The notes: generated by a model not told the origin, from the letters alone. Shown: positions 8,935-18,928, counted from the stretch's first letter. The stretch is DNA of 24,276 bases from Perkinsus olseni (GCA_013115125.1 JABANN010000511.1:1-24276); one strand, 5' to 3'. Program-made: numbers and translations.

Positions 8935-10089
8935 TCAATGCTGCTGCTGGCCGCCAGATGGAGGCGCCCCGGCCGGCGGAGGGGCACCACCTCCCTGCGG
9001 AGGGGACATGCCCTGCTGCTGCATGTACTGATAATACTGCTGATAATATTGTTGGTAGTATTGGTACATCTGCCAGTACTGTTGGGGGTCCACATTCTGC
9101 GGGGTGCTGCCGGACGCGGCCGCGGCAGCCTCCCCCGAGGGGGCAGCAGCCGCAGCGGTGGCACCAGCCGGAGGGGCTGGATGGAAGACAGCAGGATCGA
9201 GAGAGTTCCTCGGGCCCTGAGAGGAGGCCCCCAGTCTCATCTGGAAGCCCGAAGCAGAACTGCCCCCCTTCCCAGACGGAGGAGCTTGCTGCGGTTGCAG
9301 AGACGCTGCACTGGACGGGGGTGGTTGATGATACTGTCCAGCACCATAACCCCTCATGGGCTGTTGTGTCGTCATAGTACTCGGCTGGGTGGCCATAGGC
9401 TGTTGCTGTGCTTGTGGCTGTCCCATAGTAGCGGGTATAGACACAGCCCCTCTCCGGGAAATAGGGTCGAAGGGCTGACTACCCCCAGAGCCCTGATAGC
9501 TGCTCCTACGGTCCCCTCTACCATCATCTCTTCTGCTGTCACGACGACTTCTGCTGCGGGATCTGCTGCCACGTCGATCCCTCCTGCTCCTGCTGCGATC
9601 TCTATCCCGTCTGTACTCACGCTCCGACCGGCCATGATCGCGGTCCCTTCGGTCTCTATCACGACGGTCACGACCCGAGTCATGGTCCCATCCCCGAGGG
9701 GCAGCAGCAGCAGCCGCCGAGTCGCTCCACCCTCGCGAGGGCTCCTCCTTAGACCAGCCCCGGGACCCGCTCCGATGCCCGCCTTCGCCGTCCGGTCTAC
9801 TACTCTCACCGCTGATGCTCGGTCTCGAATTATCCCCGTTGTTGGAGGGCAGCCCGCCAGGAGACTCGCCACTGCCGCTCTGCTTCTTCATCCAAGCTGG
9901 CATGGTCAGGCCTCGACCGCGGCCCCCCACTACAGGAGGCGGGCCCACAGGCCTAGGGGTCTCGGATCTCTGGGTTGCCTCGGAGTCAGGAGACGGCGTT
10001 GGGGTGTTGAAGGTCCGCATGCGGCCGAGCGGAATGGCGTTGCCTCCCATACCGGAAAGATGCTTCCCTTTCTTACTTGGTGGGCGCAT
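8935..10089 (-). CDS. SR-rich, Q/Y-rich low-complexity protein, probably RNA processing
   Basis: Single-exon frame of 384 aa if started at the ATG at 10089; the frame stays open 17 codons further upstream into a tRNA-like sequence, which is unlikely to be translated. Order of parts: a short basic N-terminus, a GRGRGLTMPAWMKKQ motif at about 56-70, a Ser/Gly-rich segment, an RD/RS domain at about 140-196 (repeated RDRR and SRSRSR), a Gln/Met/Thr-rich stretch, an Ala/Pro patch, and a prion-like Q/Y segment at about 336-356 ending in a Gly/Pro tail. No RRM, KH or zinc finger is visible. RS and Q/Y low-complexity regions are typical of splicing factors and condensate-forming RNA-binding proteins. 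That role is inference from composition. It is separated from XRN2 by only 167 bp. Confidence 0.8.
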   Translation of the reverse strand: MRPPSKKGKHLSGMGGNAIPLGRMRTFNTPTPSPDSEATQRSETPRPVGPPPVVGGRGRGLTMPAWMKKQSGSGESPGGLPSNNGDNSRPSISGESSRPDGEGGHRSGSRGWSKEEPSRGWSDSAAAAAAPRGWDHDSGRDRRDRDRRDRDHGRSEREYRRDRDRSRSRRDRRGSRSRSRSRRDSRRDDGRGDRRSSYQGSGGSQPFDPISRRGAVSIPATMGQPQAQQQPMATQPSTMTTQQPMRGYGAGQYHQPPPSSAASLQPQQAPPSGKGGSSASGFQMRLGASSQGPRNSLDPAVFHPAPPAGATAAAAAPSGEAAAAASGSTPQNVDPQQYWQMYQYYQQYYQQYYQYMQQQGMSPPQGGGAPPPAGAPPSGGQQQH

Positions 10090-10128
10090 GATGTACGGAG
10101 GACGCAACTGAGAACAACATGCGGAGCG

Positions 10129-10210
10129 AAAAAACACCACAGCCGAGGATCGAACCCGGGACCTTTACACCCCATCCTAACGCAACCTGCATTCCCCGTT
10201 CCATTCTGGT
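10129..10210 (-). other. tRNA-like sequence with T6 terminator (pseudo-tRNA or SINE head)
   Basis: Read on the minus strand, a 76-nt unit (10210 to 10135) ends in a good T arm: CCGGG, loop TTCGATC, CTCGG. An 8-nt acceptor-like strand CTGTGGTG and then six T residues (10134-10129) follow, as in a Pol III gene. The 5' strand ACCAGAA pairs with five of seven acceptor positions and the D stem with three of four. The anticodon stem does not form a standard 7-nt loop. So this looks like a degenerate tRNA or SINE-type copy between XRN2 and the SR-rich gene, not a working tRNA. Confidence 0.4.
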
Positions 10211-10256
10211 AACTGACGTGAAATGGACGATCAACTGTGACAGTAGGAGTATCAAC

Positions 10257-13200
10257 TTAGTATCCACCATAGCCCTTCCCCCAGCTGTCATAACCCTTCC
10301 CCTTCCCACCATATCCGCCGCCCTTCATGAAGCCTGGGCTAGGGGGTCGGAAGCCGGCCATGAACCCCTTGCCGGGAGCGTACCCAGCAGGGGACGGGCC
10401 GCCCTTGCCCCCGTACCCCTTGCCACCCCAACTGCCCTTCCCTTCGCTATACGATCCCTTACCATAGCCCTTCCCTGCGTTATGGTAATAACCACCTCCC
10501 TTACCTCCACTCGAGTAGCCTTTTCCGTACCCTTTGCCACCCTTCCCGGAAGCTGGCGGGGGGCCACTCAGGGATGCATTACCAAAGCTAAGCTGCTGTC
10601 GTGTTTGGAAGCCCAGCCTCTGGAGGCATTGCAAAATCATCCGCTTCGCGGGCTCCCCTCCGAAGCCTCGTAGACGGCCAGTCTCGCTCAGGTCGCCGTC
10701 GTTGAGGGTAGGGGTCGGCTCCCGAATGCCTGGCAGCAGCTTGGACTCGTGCAAGCGCTCAGGGTCGGGCTTGACTGGGTCCAGGAGCACTGTTGATACC
10801 ACTCGAGGATTCTTGACAGGGAAGCCATGGACCAAGACAGTCGGGACAGACTCCTGCTTGCCACCCATCGCGTAAGGTTGTGCTATACCGAACAGTGTCG
10901 AGCCATGGCCGTTGGGGTCGGTATAGGGCAGGTCCGCAATAGTCGCTTCCTTGTGAGTATCATGAACACTCTGCAGCTGAGGGGCCAGCGTGTCATTCAT
11001 GTGGACGAACAGCCTCGCGTCCTTGGGAGTGTTGCGACGCTTGCGCTCACCATCCAACTTGTCAAGGTAGGGCTGTAGGGCGGCTATAAGACGATCCTGG
11101 ACGATGAAAGGCAGCAGGATGACCGCTTGCCAGGTGAACTTCTTGCCGTTGAGGTCGAGGGCGAAGTCCTCTGGGTAGAAGTCTATGATACCTGATACAC
11201 CGCAGCGAGGATGGAAGAGCAGCAGCCGCAGCGGCAGCAGGCGGGATTGGGGCTCACAGGAGTTGGGCTCTGTCATGAGCTTCTGCATCTCCAGAGGGAT
11301 GTCCGCCGGCGGGCCAGAGCGAGGCGGCAAGACTGCCATGAGCTGCTGTAGTGGGAGGAAGGGCTGACATCACAAAGCGATCGAACGGCCTCGTGTCCGA
11401 GTTGACCGCCCACTGACCTTCCCCTTGGTGTAGTAGGAGGCCTTGTTGCATTCCAGAGTCGAGCAGCCTACCAAGTCCGTGGCGAAGGGGGCATAATGGT
11501 AAGGGTAAAACCAATCCCATGATACCACGCCCTGAGGGGAAGTAGGAGCTGGACAGAGAGCAAGAAGGCATGCTGTTACCTGGTAGTAGTACTGCAGCAC
11601 CCAGCACATGCCCTCAACATAAGCCCTCCTTATCCGAGGTATGAAGTCAGCAAAGTCCTCCTGGCTCACGTGGAACTTATCCGTGTAGTATCTGGAACAC
11701 GTGATGAATGGCACGATGGTGGGAGCTTCATGAGCAACTAGAGAGCTTCATAACCTCCCGCGGGTTCGAATCTACCCCACGGAACTCCCTCTTACCTCTG
11801 CTTCCACGAGTGCTCGCCGCCCTCACCAAGACGAATCCTATCGGGGTACTTCTCTCCAAGATCTTGCTTATCTCTCACACGCTGTCGAACTGTCTCTTGG
11901 AACTCGATCACCTAATCACCCATTATGCCAATTCCGACCTCAAAGATTCTCAGCAAGCAGCAAGCTAAGATACGATCGAGCCCACCTCTGCCGAATCCAA
12001 GTGCTCCTCATTCTTCTCCTCATCACTCTGAGGGAACACCGGCGGGGTGGCATTTTCCTCCTCCGTGAGCGTCGTGCGGTGCCTACAAGAAATCGCGTCA
12101 ACACAGCCCTGCCACCACCCACACGGGATGCCTACCTTCCCTGCTTCCCAGTGGGGACCTCAGCTGGCTCCGCAGGGACCTGACCGTGCACTATCACACA
12201 CCAGTCAAGAAGAGGCCGCCTACCTTCTTCGGTTTTTCCTTCTCTGTATCGCTGGTCGGGTCAGCAAGGGCTGCCAACAGCTTCCGCGCCTGCAGCACGT
12301 TCGCGTCCTCCAATGGGCGTCTGAAGGGGAGGAGAATTCGAAAGGAATAGAAGACTCCTTAGACCGTACTTCGTCCGACTGGAGTTAGCCCCACCACCCT
12401 TCTGATTGATGTATCTCCCCTGAAGACGCTGCTGCTTAAACCTGACCAGAATAGGGTGATGATTGTGAGCGTCGAGGGACCGGGGAAGCCACCGGCGCCG
12501 CACCTGTCGTCACGGGCAAGTCTACGACGGAAGACTTCATCCTCGACCCGTCCAAGGTAGTCAAGGAAGACCTCTACCTGAAATAGACGGGGAAATCAAC
12601 AGGGAGAGAGAGCGAACAACGCGGTGAATCCTAGCAGAAATGAGCGGACATGGTGAAACATGCAATAGCGAAATATCTTTACTTCACCCGTGCACATGAC
12701 GGAGAGGTTACGGTGTGTACTACCTGTACTAGATTGACCTCGCCTTGGCAGGTAAGATAATCTGTGAGGGTTGGGAGGATCTCAACGTAGAGGCAGATCA
12801 TCTGGTCGATCGACCCATCGCGGATGTTGAGGGATGGTAAGTGGGGTAAGAAATCATTACCGACGAAGAAGCACCTATCATGGTACATCACGAAATAAAA
12901 GATACTCCTCTATTACATGAATACAAAGTCATCAATGACTCTCTCTATATCAAACGGGAATGGCAGAATACACTTCTGATTGGGTGGGCAAAAGGCTGTG
13001 GTGAACTGCTCGATGAGATACTCTCGGAGAACAGGTAAACTGAAACTAGGCAACCTCACGATCGCCGACGCCCCCACGCCTTATGATCCACCTTATTATC
13101 TGGAAGGGCTTCATCTCGAGCATGTTCTCGTCCTCCTCAGCGTCATCTCCCAAGTCGGGCTGCTGATCATCGCCCGTACATTCTGACGGTAGATGGCCGA

Positions 13201-14632
13201 CTTTGCCGCACAAGTAGCACTTCCGTTCCTCAGGCTTCAACACAACCTGATACCACTCCATCCGCACATCCTACACTGATGATGGAGGGCCTACCTCACG
13301 GATGATGTAGAACGATATCTCGTGCGTCGCCAGGCCGAGCATGATGAGATCCGCATCAGCCCCGTACAGCATGTGAGTGGTGTTAGGATTGTAGCCCTCC
13401 TGACCACCGATAGAAGAATCGACGGACGGAAGGCGGACGACGACAAGTACTACCATCATTCTTTGCTTCCTAATGAAGTCCATAATCTTATGTTCACCCT
13501 CCCCAGGGGATCCAGCATCACTAAGGATACATCGGAAGCCCAGCAGCTGCCACAGCGGGTCGTTGGTCATCCTATCGCTAATGTACCTGCCGTCGTCGAG
13601 ATGTCCGTAGCACCAATACAGTCGTCGCAGTCGACAGCCCACACTACCATTGAAGCATCTGGGCTACTCTATCAAGGAAGGGAGTGCCGGGTGTGATGAC
13701 GTTGCTGTCCCAAGGGACACCCTTCTTGCTTGGCGGCTCTCTTCCCTCCTTCACCATTTGCCGTCGGAGCTTCTCCTCTTCTTTCATCTGCTCGGAAGAA
13801 ATACCCGGTCCGCGCCGGCCTTCATCAATCCCCACTATTAAAAACGCGCCGATCATATTGTTACAATACTGACTGATAGTGCGGTTTTGTGACAAGAGAG
13901 GGGATTCACTAACATGACGGTGATAGGGATAATCATCATACTGTCATTCCATCAGTATGGTTTGGTATGACCTGATGACCGCCGCCGCCGCCGCCGCCGC
14001 CCCTTCCCACCTGTTCCGTAGCCTCCCGGGCAGCCTTGAATCTTCTTGCCCTCTGTTGATTCATCTTAGCTCGTGGTGCAACACCATCGATAGCAACGTA
14101 CAGTAACTTCCGTGGACGAACGATACGCACTAGCCTGAACCAGCGATCATCATCATCATCATCATCATCATCATGAGCAGCGGGGGGGAGAAGCGATCGT
14201 TGTCGCATCAAGGAAGGCTCTTCCCTCCCCGGCGACCTACCGATCGACGTAGCGCATTATATTAAGGAACATGACATCTTCGTTCTCAGGGGTCATACCA
14301 TCTTCCGGGTGACAGCAAGGATGGATGATACCTGATCATACCAATAACCAGACAGATATCTTTCCAGTCGAGAAAGAGCCCACTTACCGTTAAGATCCAA
14401 GTACAAGTTATCGAACTCAATCCCATTAGGATTGGGCTCTTCGAAGTCAACTGGGATATCGTACGTATCTGAGATGGCCACAATCAGAGGGAGGCCTGGC
14501 ACAGGGAGGGGTAGTAGTACTAGCGCCATCTCCGCCTTCGCCGGGGACCTCAATACAAGCCTTCTCTACTGCATCCTTGATAACCTTCGGGTATCGTGTA
14601 CAGAGCCAACGGAAGAATGTGGGGACTCCCAT
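10257..14632 (-). CDS. XRN2: Nuclear 5'-3' exoribonuclease 2 (XRN2/Rat1)
   Basis: Degrades 5'-monophosphate RNA, as in rRNA trimming and torpedo termination. I rebuilt 20 exons giving 994 aa: 14521-14632, 14388-14468, 14241-14331, 14011-14134, 13648-13790, 13454-13586, 13295-13399, 13092-13246, 12917-13039, 12724-12874, 12504-12577, 12370-12441, 12224-12320, 12136-12179, 11986-12082, 11796-11911, 11580-11691, 11418-11531, 11258-11363, 10257-11191. Phases agree throughout. Motifs in order: [86 protein letters not shown] knuckle [14 protein letters not shown] (typical of XRN2 rather than XRN1), [45 protein letters not shown]. The last ~90 residues form an unusual Gly-Lys-Tyr repeat tail ([12 protein letters not shown]), probably RNA-binding. 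All expected acidic active-site residues are present. Confidence 0.97.
11709..11780 (+). other. tRNA-like A box/B box pair inside an XRN2 intron
   Basis: On the plus strand, TGGCACGATGG (11709-11719) resembles a Pol III A box and GGTTCGAATCT (11763-11773) a B box. A CTTCATAAC loop between them resembles a Met anticodon loop with four of five stem pairs. It lies in XRN2 intron 16 (11692-11795), opposite to the gene. The arms are imperfect; I read it as tRNA-derived debris or a SINE fragment. Confidence 0.3.
13979..14002. repeat. GCC microsatellite next to XRN2 intron 4 donor
   Basis: About seven GCC/CGC units within XRN2 intron 4, starting eight bases inside the donor site at 14010. Confidence 0.85.
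14146..14174. repeat. ATC microsatellite next to XRN2 intron 3 acceptor
   Basis: Nearly ten ATC units (GAT on the gene strand) within XRN2 intron 3, ending about eleven bases before the acceptor at 14135. They replace the usual pyrimidine-rich tract. Confidence 0.9.
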
Positions 14633-14932
14633 ACAGTGGTGGCGGTAGTAATCCCCTCAAGGAAGGATGAATACACCAACAAGGAGGGCTGCAACGGATG
14701 GACAGTCGAACGAGGGCAAAGAAACGCAACATAGGGTCATAAAATGCAGAAAGTGAGCATTCTCAAGTGGCGGGTTGTGGTTCGGCTGTTGCTGGCGATG
14801 CTTCAACCTCTTTTGCCACTTTTCCTTGTTCGGTTTGCACGGGCGATACCTGACGGCAACGCTTGAACGGCGACACGCGAGAGTTGGAATTCGACAGTAT
14901 AGAGCCCACTGATCGAGGCGCGAGCATCTCAC

Positions 14933-16005
14933 TCAGACTGCCTTCAAAGTAGAACAGGCGATAATAATTGGATAATAGAGAAAGAAGAAACGTATGATAG
15001 CTGATACCATTATCACCTCCGGAAGAGGTTTCTTGGGGGCAGCTGGTATCCTATTCGTGGCATCCACAGCCAGCTCCTCATTGATGCGATCCAACTCGGC
15101 CAAACAGTCAGCGTCATCTTCCGGTACTCCCGCACCTTGAAAAGGACACGTTCCCCTCGTCACAGAGGGGCAGCAGCGTACCAGTAAGGGCTGAGCTGAT
15201 CTCCGCCATCTCTGCCTGCGCATCAGCGTTGTCCTGCAGCAGCTGGTCAACATATTCGACACCTGCCCAAGTGACCAAAGATACCTCAACCGACCTCGAA
15301 GATACGCCCTACCTCCGATTTCATTCTGGATATCTTTCAAAGCCTTCGTGCCGGTCGCCAAAGCAGACACTACATCAGCTTGGACCCGGGCCATCTCGAC
15401 CGACCCTATCAACTCTGCCACCTACAATTTACGATTGGAGTGGTACCGGCTGGCACGCATGCACACGGACCTTGGCAAGATATCCTTCCGTTTCATCAAG
15501 CAGCTGCTCGTGGTGCTTCTTCTTCCTTAGGGCTAGCAACGCTACTTGCTTGTTCTTCTCTCGAATGCACCTTCGAGCGGCCTGCTCGTCCATACCTACC
15601 TGACACAGTCCAACATAGCGAGACCAATGGCTGTCGGGTGATTCATCAAGCCAGATTCGGTAATATGCACGCTTCAACCTCGGATACCCAACACTAACGC
15701 CTCAGGAATGACGAGAGAAAAACTACACTGAATATGCGTGAAAACGTACAGATCTCATGCCAGGCTTCGTTTCAATTGCGTCTTAGGAACCCCTGGTCTC
15801 CTCCGTCAGGATACGAACCCCGCCATAAGAATGCTACTACCTGCACCCGCAGCTTCCTCTTGTGAATCTCCAGCTGATCTCTCTGAACTTTCAGGTCCAA
15901 TATTGCCCGGTCATTGTCATCAGTTCGGACGGTCTTCGGCGGCCGTCGTCCCCGTTGCCTCCCATCCTCACTATGGGAACGCCGTCGGGAGAAGAGCCCT
16001 CCCAT
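14933..16005 (-). CDS. VPS20: ESCRT-III subunit VPS20/CHMP6
   Basis: Links ESCRT-II to ESCRT-III polymerisation on endosomes. Exons 15841-16005, 15471-15599, 15313-15421, 15182-15262, 15017-15135 and a 9-nt last exon 14933-14941 give 203 aa, close to the usual ~200 for CHMP6. The N-terminus MGGLFSRRRS fits N-myristoylation of Gly2. It is followed by DRAILDLKVQRDQL (CHMP6-like helix 1), a basic helix with LLALRKKKHHEQLLDETEG, then VEYVDQLLQDNADAQAEM, an acidic EDDADCLAELDRINEEL helix and a MIM2-like IPAAPKKPLPE, the type that binds the VPS4 MIT domain. If the last intron (75 nt, stop-free) were kept, the protein would gain a hydrophobic tail and end at the same stop. Family is secure; the last splice is less so. 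Confidence 0.93.
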
Positions 16006-16184
16006 TCAACCCGAAAAATCAGAAACTGTCAACGCTGAGCCCTGCCCGTCTGATCCACGACTCCACCCAAACGACGGCGGGATGGACGAAACGTCACTGG
16101 TGCTATAAGGGACGCGAGCAACAGTAACAGGACAGCCTTTCGAGATATAACAGTGGTAAAATACGTTCGGGAGGGATGGGCTCA

Positions 16185-18604
16185 TCACTCCTCAGCCTCC
16201 ATATCAATATCGTCTTCATCATCACCCATGGGGGCCGCCGCGGCAGCATCGTCGTCATCCTCATCACGATCCGCGCGCCGGACCTCACTCTTGCCCGCAT
16301 CTTCATCTTGCGCACCCGGAAGATTTGGGAAGGCCGAGCAGATAACGCCTGTAAAATGAACCCTTCTACCCTGATAAGCCGCAGCGGGGCAACTTACCGG
16401 TATCAGTGACATCCCAGAGTACAGGGGCCTGGCCAGCGAAGACGCAGTAGTTGGGGGCATCATCGGAGCTTTGGGCTTGGAAAAGCGGGCCCACGCCAAG
16501 GTTACGTTGATACACCTATAAACACGACGGCTCCGAGACCCTAGTCCACGTGGACCACTACCAGCTTCGGTGCGGCGGTTCCAGCTCCCATGTCCCAGAT
16601 CTTAGCGTACCCGTCTACACCGCAGGTCAAAAGCATGGAGCAGTCGGGAGTGGCCGTGTCGGCCATGGAGGTACCTAATAATAATAAGATTCTTAGCGGA
16701 GCGATGCAGAGTGGTGGTTGGTCCTACAAGCAATATCGTGGGCTTGCATGGTCCAGATAGGTTTATCCAGCGACCCCTTCCGAGAGTCGAAACACATGAC
16801 GTGACCGAGCTCAGTAGAAAGTAGCAGCTCGTTGGGGTTCCTCCGCAGCCACATCATCTACAGCAACACAGGCCACTACTAGGAGCCCTCCCCTATCCAG
16901 GGACGGCTTTGAGCTTGCAAAGGCAGAGACCCCCCGGCCAGCAAACCGTCCACCTACCGCTTCCGGGTCACCACTGCCCTGCGGCAGGGTTGCCTTAGCC
17001 ACCGTCTTGCCGGCTTTGATGTCACTGACAGTGACGGTGCGATCATATCCAGCCGAGGCTAGGATAGAGTCCTGCTCCAGACTCCATGATACGCACTGGA
17101 CCTTGCCGTTATGGGCTTCCTCCAAGGTACCTGGTACTCAATCTTGCCCATCTCGCACCTCCTCGACATTCGTCTATCGTTGCTAGTGAACACGCCGCTA
17201 CAACGCATCAAAGACGTTCAAGGTTGACCCTGGACTTACACACAGGCTTAGTCGTCATCAGATCCCACACTTTAACAGTCTCATCAGCACTACCGCTGGC
17301 CAAGGCCGTCGGGGCAACTCGGCTGACATCCAGGCACATGACAGGGCCTGTGTGGGTTTGCGGCGAGATGCCGTTGGCGTTCTTAGTGACGTTCTGAGAC
17401 GGGAGGTGGGCTCCAATGGCTGCGGGATCGGACTAGTGTAACAAATGGATGCAAACAACGAGTGCCGCAAACCATACACGCCCAGTGGGAATATTATCCT
17501 CAGAATAAGCCAGTTTCGTGGTCTGCGGGCGAACTGAACCCACGACCTTCAGCTCAAAAGCGTGACACTCCACCGCTCTGCCAGAGCAGTTGTTCCCGGC
17601 CACAGCTACAAACTAGGCTCTCGACGTCTAACGGTTACTCTAGTAGCATATTACTGGTGATCCCTCTATGACGGAGAACCCCTCTGAAGACACTATCCAT
17701 CCTCCTAGGACTGACCTTCTTCTTATTCCGTCGCTTCTTGCTCTTCCCCTTCATCTCAGCCTTGCACACTCCCAGGGTCGCCGTTGGCTCCATGCAGTCC
17801 ATCAGAGAGACGTCCCAGATATCAATGGATTGATCGAACGTGCCTGGAAGGAGGCTACCACAGCATCGCCCTCGGCTCCGGTATTACCAACAGCGAGGAA
17901 GGACTCCGAGCCCTGAGCTGACCCAGCCACCTTAGGCAGCCATGCAGTGCACAGCGGATAGGACGTCAATAGGAGATCGTGATGGACGTACCTCAACCAG
18001 GGGCAATGAAACCCTCCTCGATTCCCCCTCCCTCCCTAGTACATTCCGCCCTGCTTGGTGTCGTAGAGGTAGACCTCCAAGCTGCAAGCATCATCCTCAG
18101 CATTGGCAGCAACGAACATGAGGTCACTGTCCTTGATAGTGTAGTAATCATCGGGGCCTTCTGATCCAGCCTCGCTGCCAACATCATCATCACCGGTCAT
18201 GTACGGATCCTTCTCCTTCGTCAAACGAGCATCCTACAAGGCCCCTCTCGTCTGCGCACAGCGAAGATTTAAGATACTCTATCACCTGATCGAGCTCCAC
18301 GAAAAGGTTGGCAAATCGATCCGTCTCCACTTCGTCATCATAGTCGTCCATATTGAACTCCTTCTCGATGCTTTTAGCGGCAGCATCATCCTCAGCATCT
18401 ACGCCAAGTCCAGCATGCCTCCCGACCCCAACCACCATCACTACTACTACCGCCCTCGTCCCCATGGGCCTTCTGCTGCTGCAACTGCTCCTCCAAAAGC
18501 TTCTTCCGCTGCTCCCGAGCTGAATCGGCGGCCTCCACGTTGCCGCTGTTCATGGCCGCTCGAGGCAGCCAACGGATGGAGGTGATGGTGGACTTGCTAT
18601 CCAT
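16185..18604 (-). CDS. PWP1: PWP1-type WD40 protein (periodic tryptophan protein 1)
   Basis: Nuclear/nucleolar WD40 protein involved in rDNA transcription and ribosome biogenesis. Eleven exons, 530 aa: 18451-18604, 18286-18398, 18043-18233, 17888-17991, 17716-17843, 17240-17432, 16958-17130, 16728-16857, 16550-16674, 16398-16515, 16185-16348. Family landmarks: MDSKSTITSIRWLPR start, acidic NMDDYDDE, DPYMTGDDD, DDACSLEVYLYD, MYVHHDLLLTSYPL, FLAVGTFDQSIDIWDVSLMD, a Lys-rich KGKSKKRRNKKK insert, then repeats ending in ASGSADETVKVWD, ASAGYDRTVTVSD and TCGVDGYAKIWD, GVGPLFQAQSSDD, and an acidic tail (DEDDDDAAAAAPMGDDEDD). Intron 5 (17433-17715, 283 nt) is the longest and holds a tRNA-like sequence. 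Intron 9 is only 34 nt. A tRNA-like 3' half lies just upstream of the start codon. Confidence 0.95.
17522..17590 (-). other. tRNA-like (SINE-type) sequence in PWP1 intron 5
   Basis: On the minus strand, TGGCAGAGCGG (17583-17573) matches the Pol III A box and GGTTCAGTTCG (17540-17530) the B box, 32 bases apart as in tRNA genes, with GAAGGTCG preceding the T arm. Stems are poorly paired, so this is not a working tRNA. It sits in the longest PWP1 intron, in the same orientation as the gene. Confidence 0.4.
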
Positions 18605-18618
18605 TGACTAGGAGGAAC

Positions 18619-18664
18619 TGCTGTGCCAGGAGTTGAACCGGGGACCTCTTTCTGTGGTTGAAAG
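18619..18664 (-). other. tRNA 3'-half-like sequence upstream of PWP1 start
   Basis: Read on the minus strand from 18664: CTTTC, loop AACCACA, GAAAG (perfect 5-bp anticodon-type stem, 7-nt loop), variable AGGTC, then CCCGG, loop TTCAACT, CCTGG (four of five pairs) and CACAGCA. The spacing 5-7-5-5-5-7-5-7 is exactly that of a tRNA 3' half. The 5' half does not fold. Position 33 of the loop is A where tRNAs have U. It ends 14 bp before the PWP1 ATG. Confidence 0.45.
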
Positions 18665-18872
18665 GGCCCTGCAGGGACCAATGGAGTGCTCCAGGGCCAC
18701 CGTGGGACCATTTGGGATACGATGGGCGATCCACGATTTGTCGAAATGCATGCCCCTGAAGATGTGCAACGGACGATTAAACATCGCGCGAATTCGTTCG
18801 AAAAAGTTGAGTTTTTACGCAGGCTAAATCGGCGCATGTCCGATTCTCTTAGATTGCATTCTTTTCGTTCAT

Positions 18873-18900
18873 AGGTTCGAAGCTGCTAACGCTTCGACCT
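18873..18900. other. Inverted repeat (bulged 10-bp stem)
   Basis: AGG-T-TCGAAGC, loop TGCTAAC, GCTTCGACCT. Seven perfect pairs around a 7-nt loop, then one bulged T and three more pairs. Located in the divergent region. Confidence 0.6.
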
Positions 18901-18928
18901 CAGTGCGAATATCTTAGGTTAAGTTGTA

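Noticed and set aside
8875-10212. 445-codon plus-strand open frame
   Set aside because: It lies antisense to the SR-rich gene. The repetitive RS, Pro and Gln codons open the opposite frame, and the translation is Leu/Arg/Ser-biased without domains.
13271-13294. 24-nt intron in XRN2
   Set aside because: A GT-AG segment of 24 nt restores phase, but the 48-nt version (13247-13294) gives exactly the XRN2 spacing to the CCHC knuckle, so the longer intron is preferred.
15800-15840. Fifth tRNA-like B box in VPS20 intron 1
   Set aside because: GGTTCGTATCC is present on the minus strand, but the T stem does not pair and the sequence before it is VPS20 coding exon.
17844-17861. 18-nt intron in PWP1
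   Set aside because: The 44-nt alternative (17844-17887) yields the conserved LAVG-x-FDQSIDIWD join, so the tiny version is not needed.
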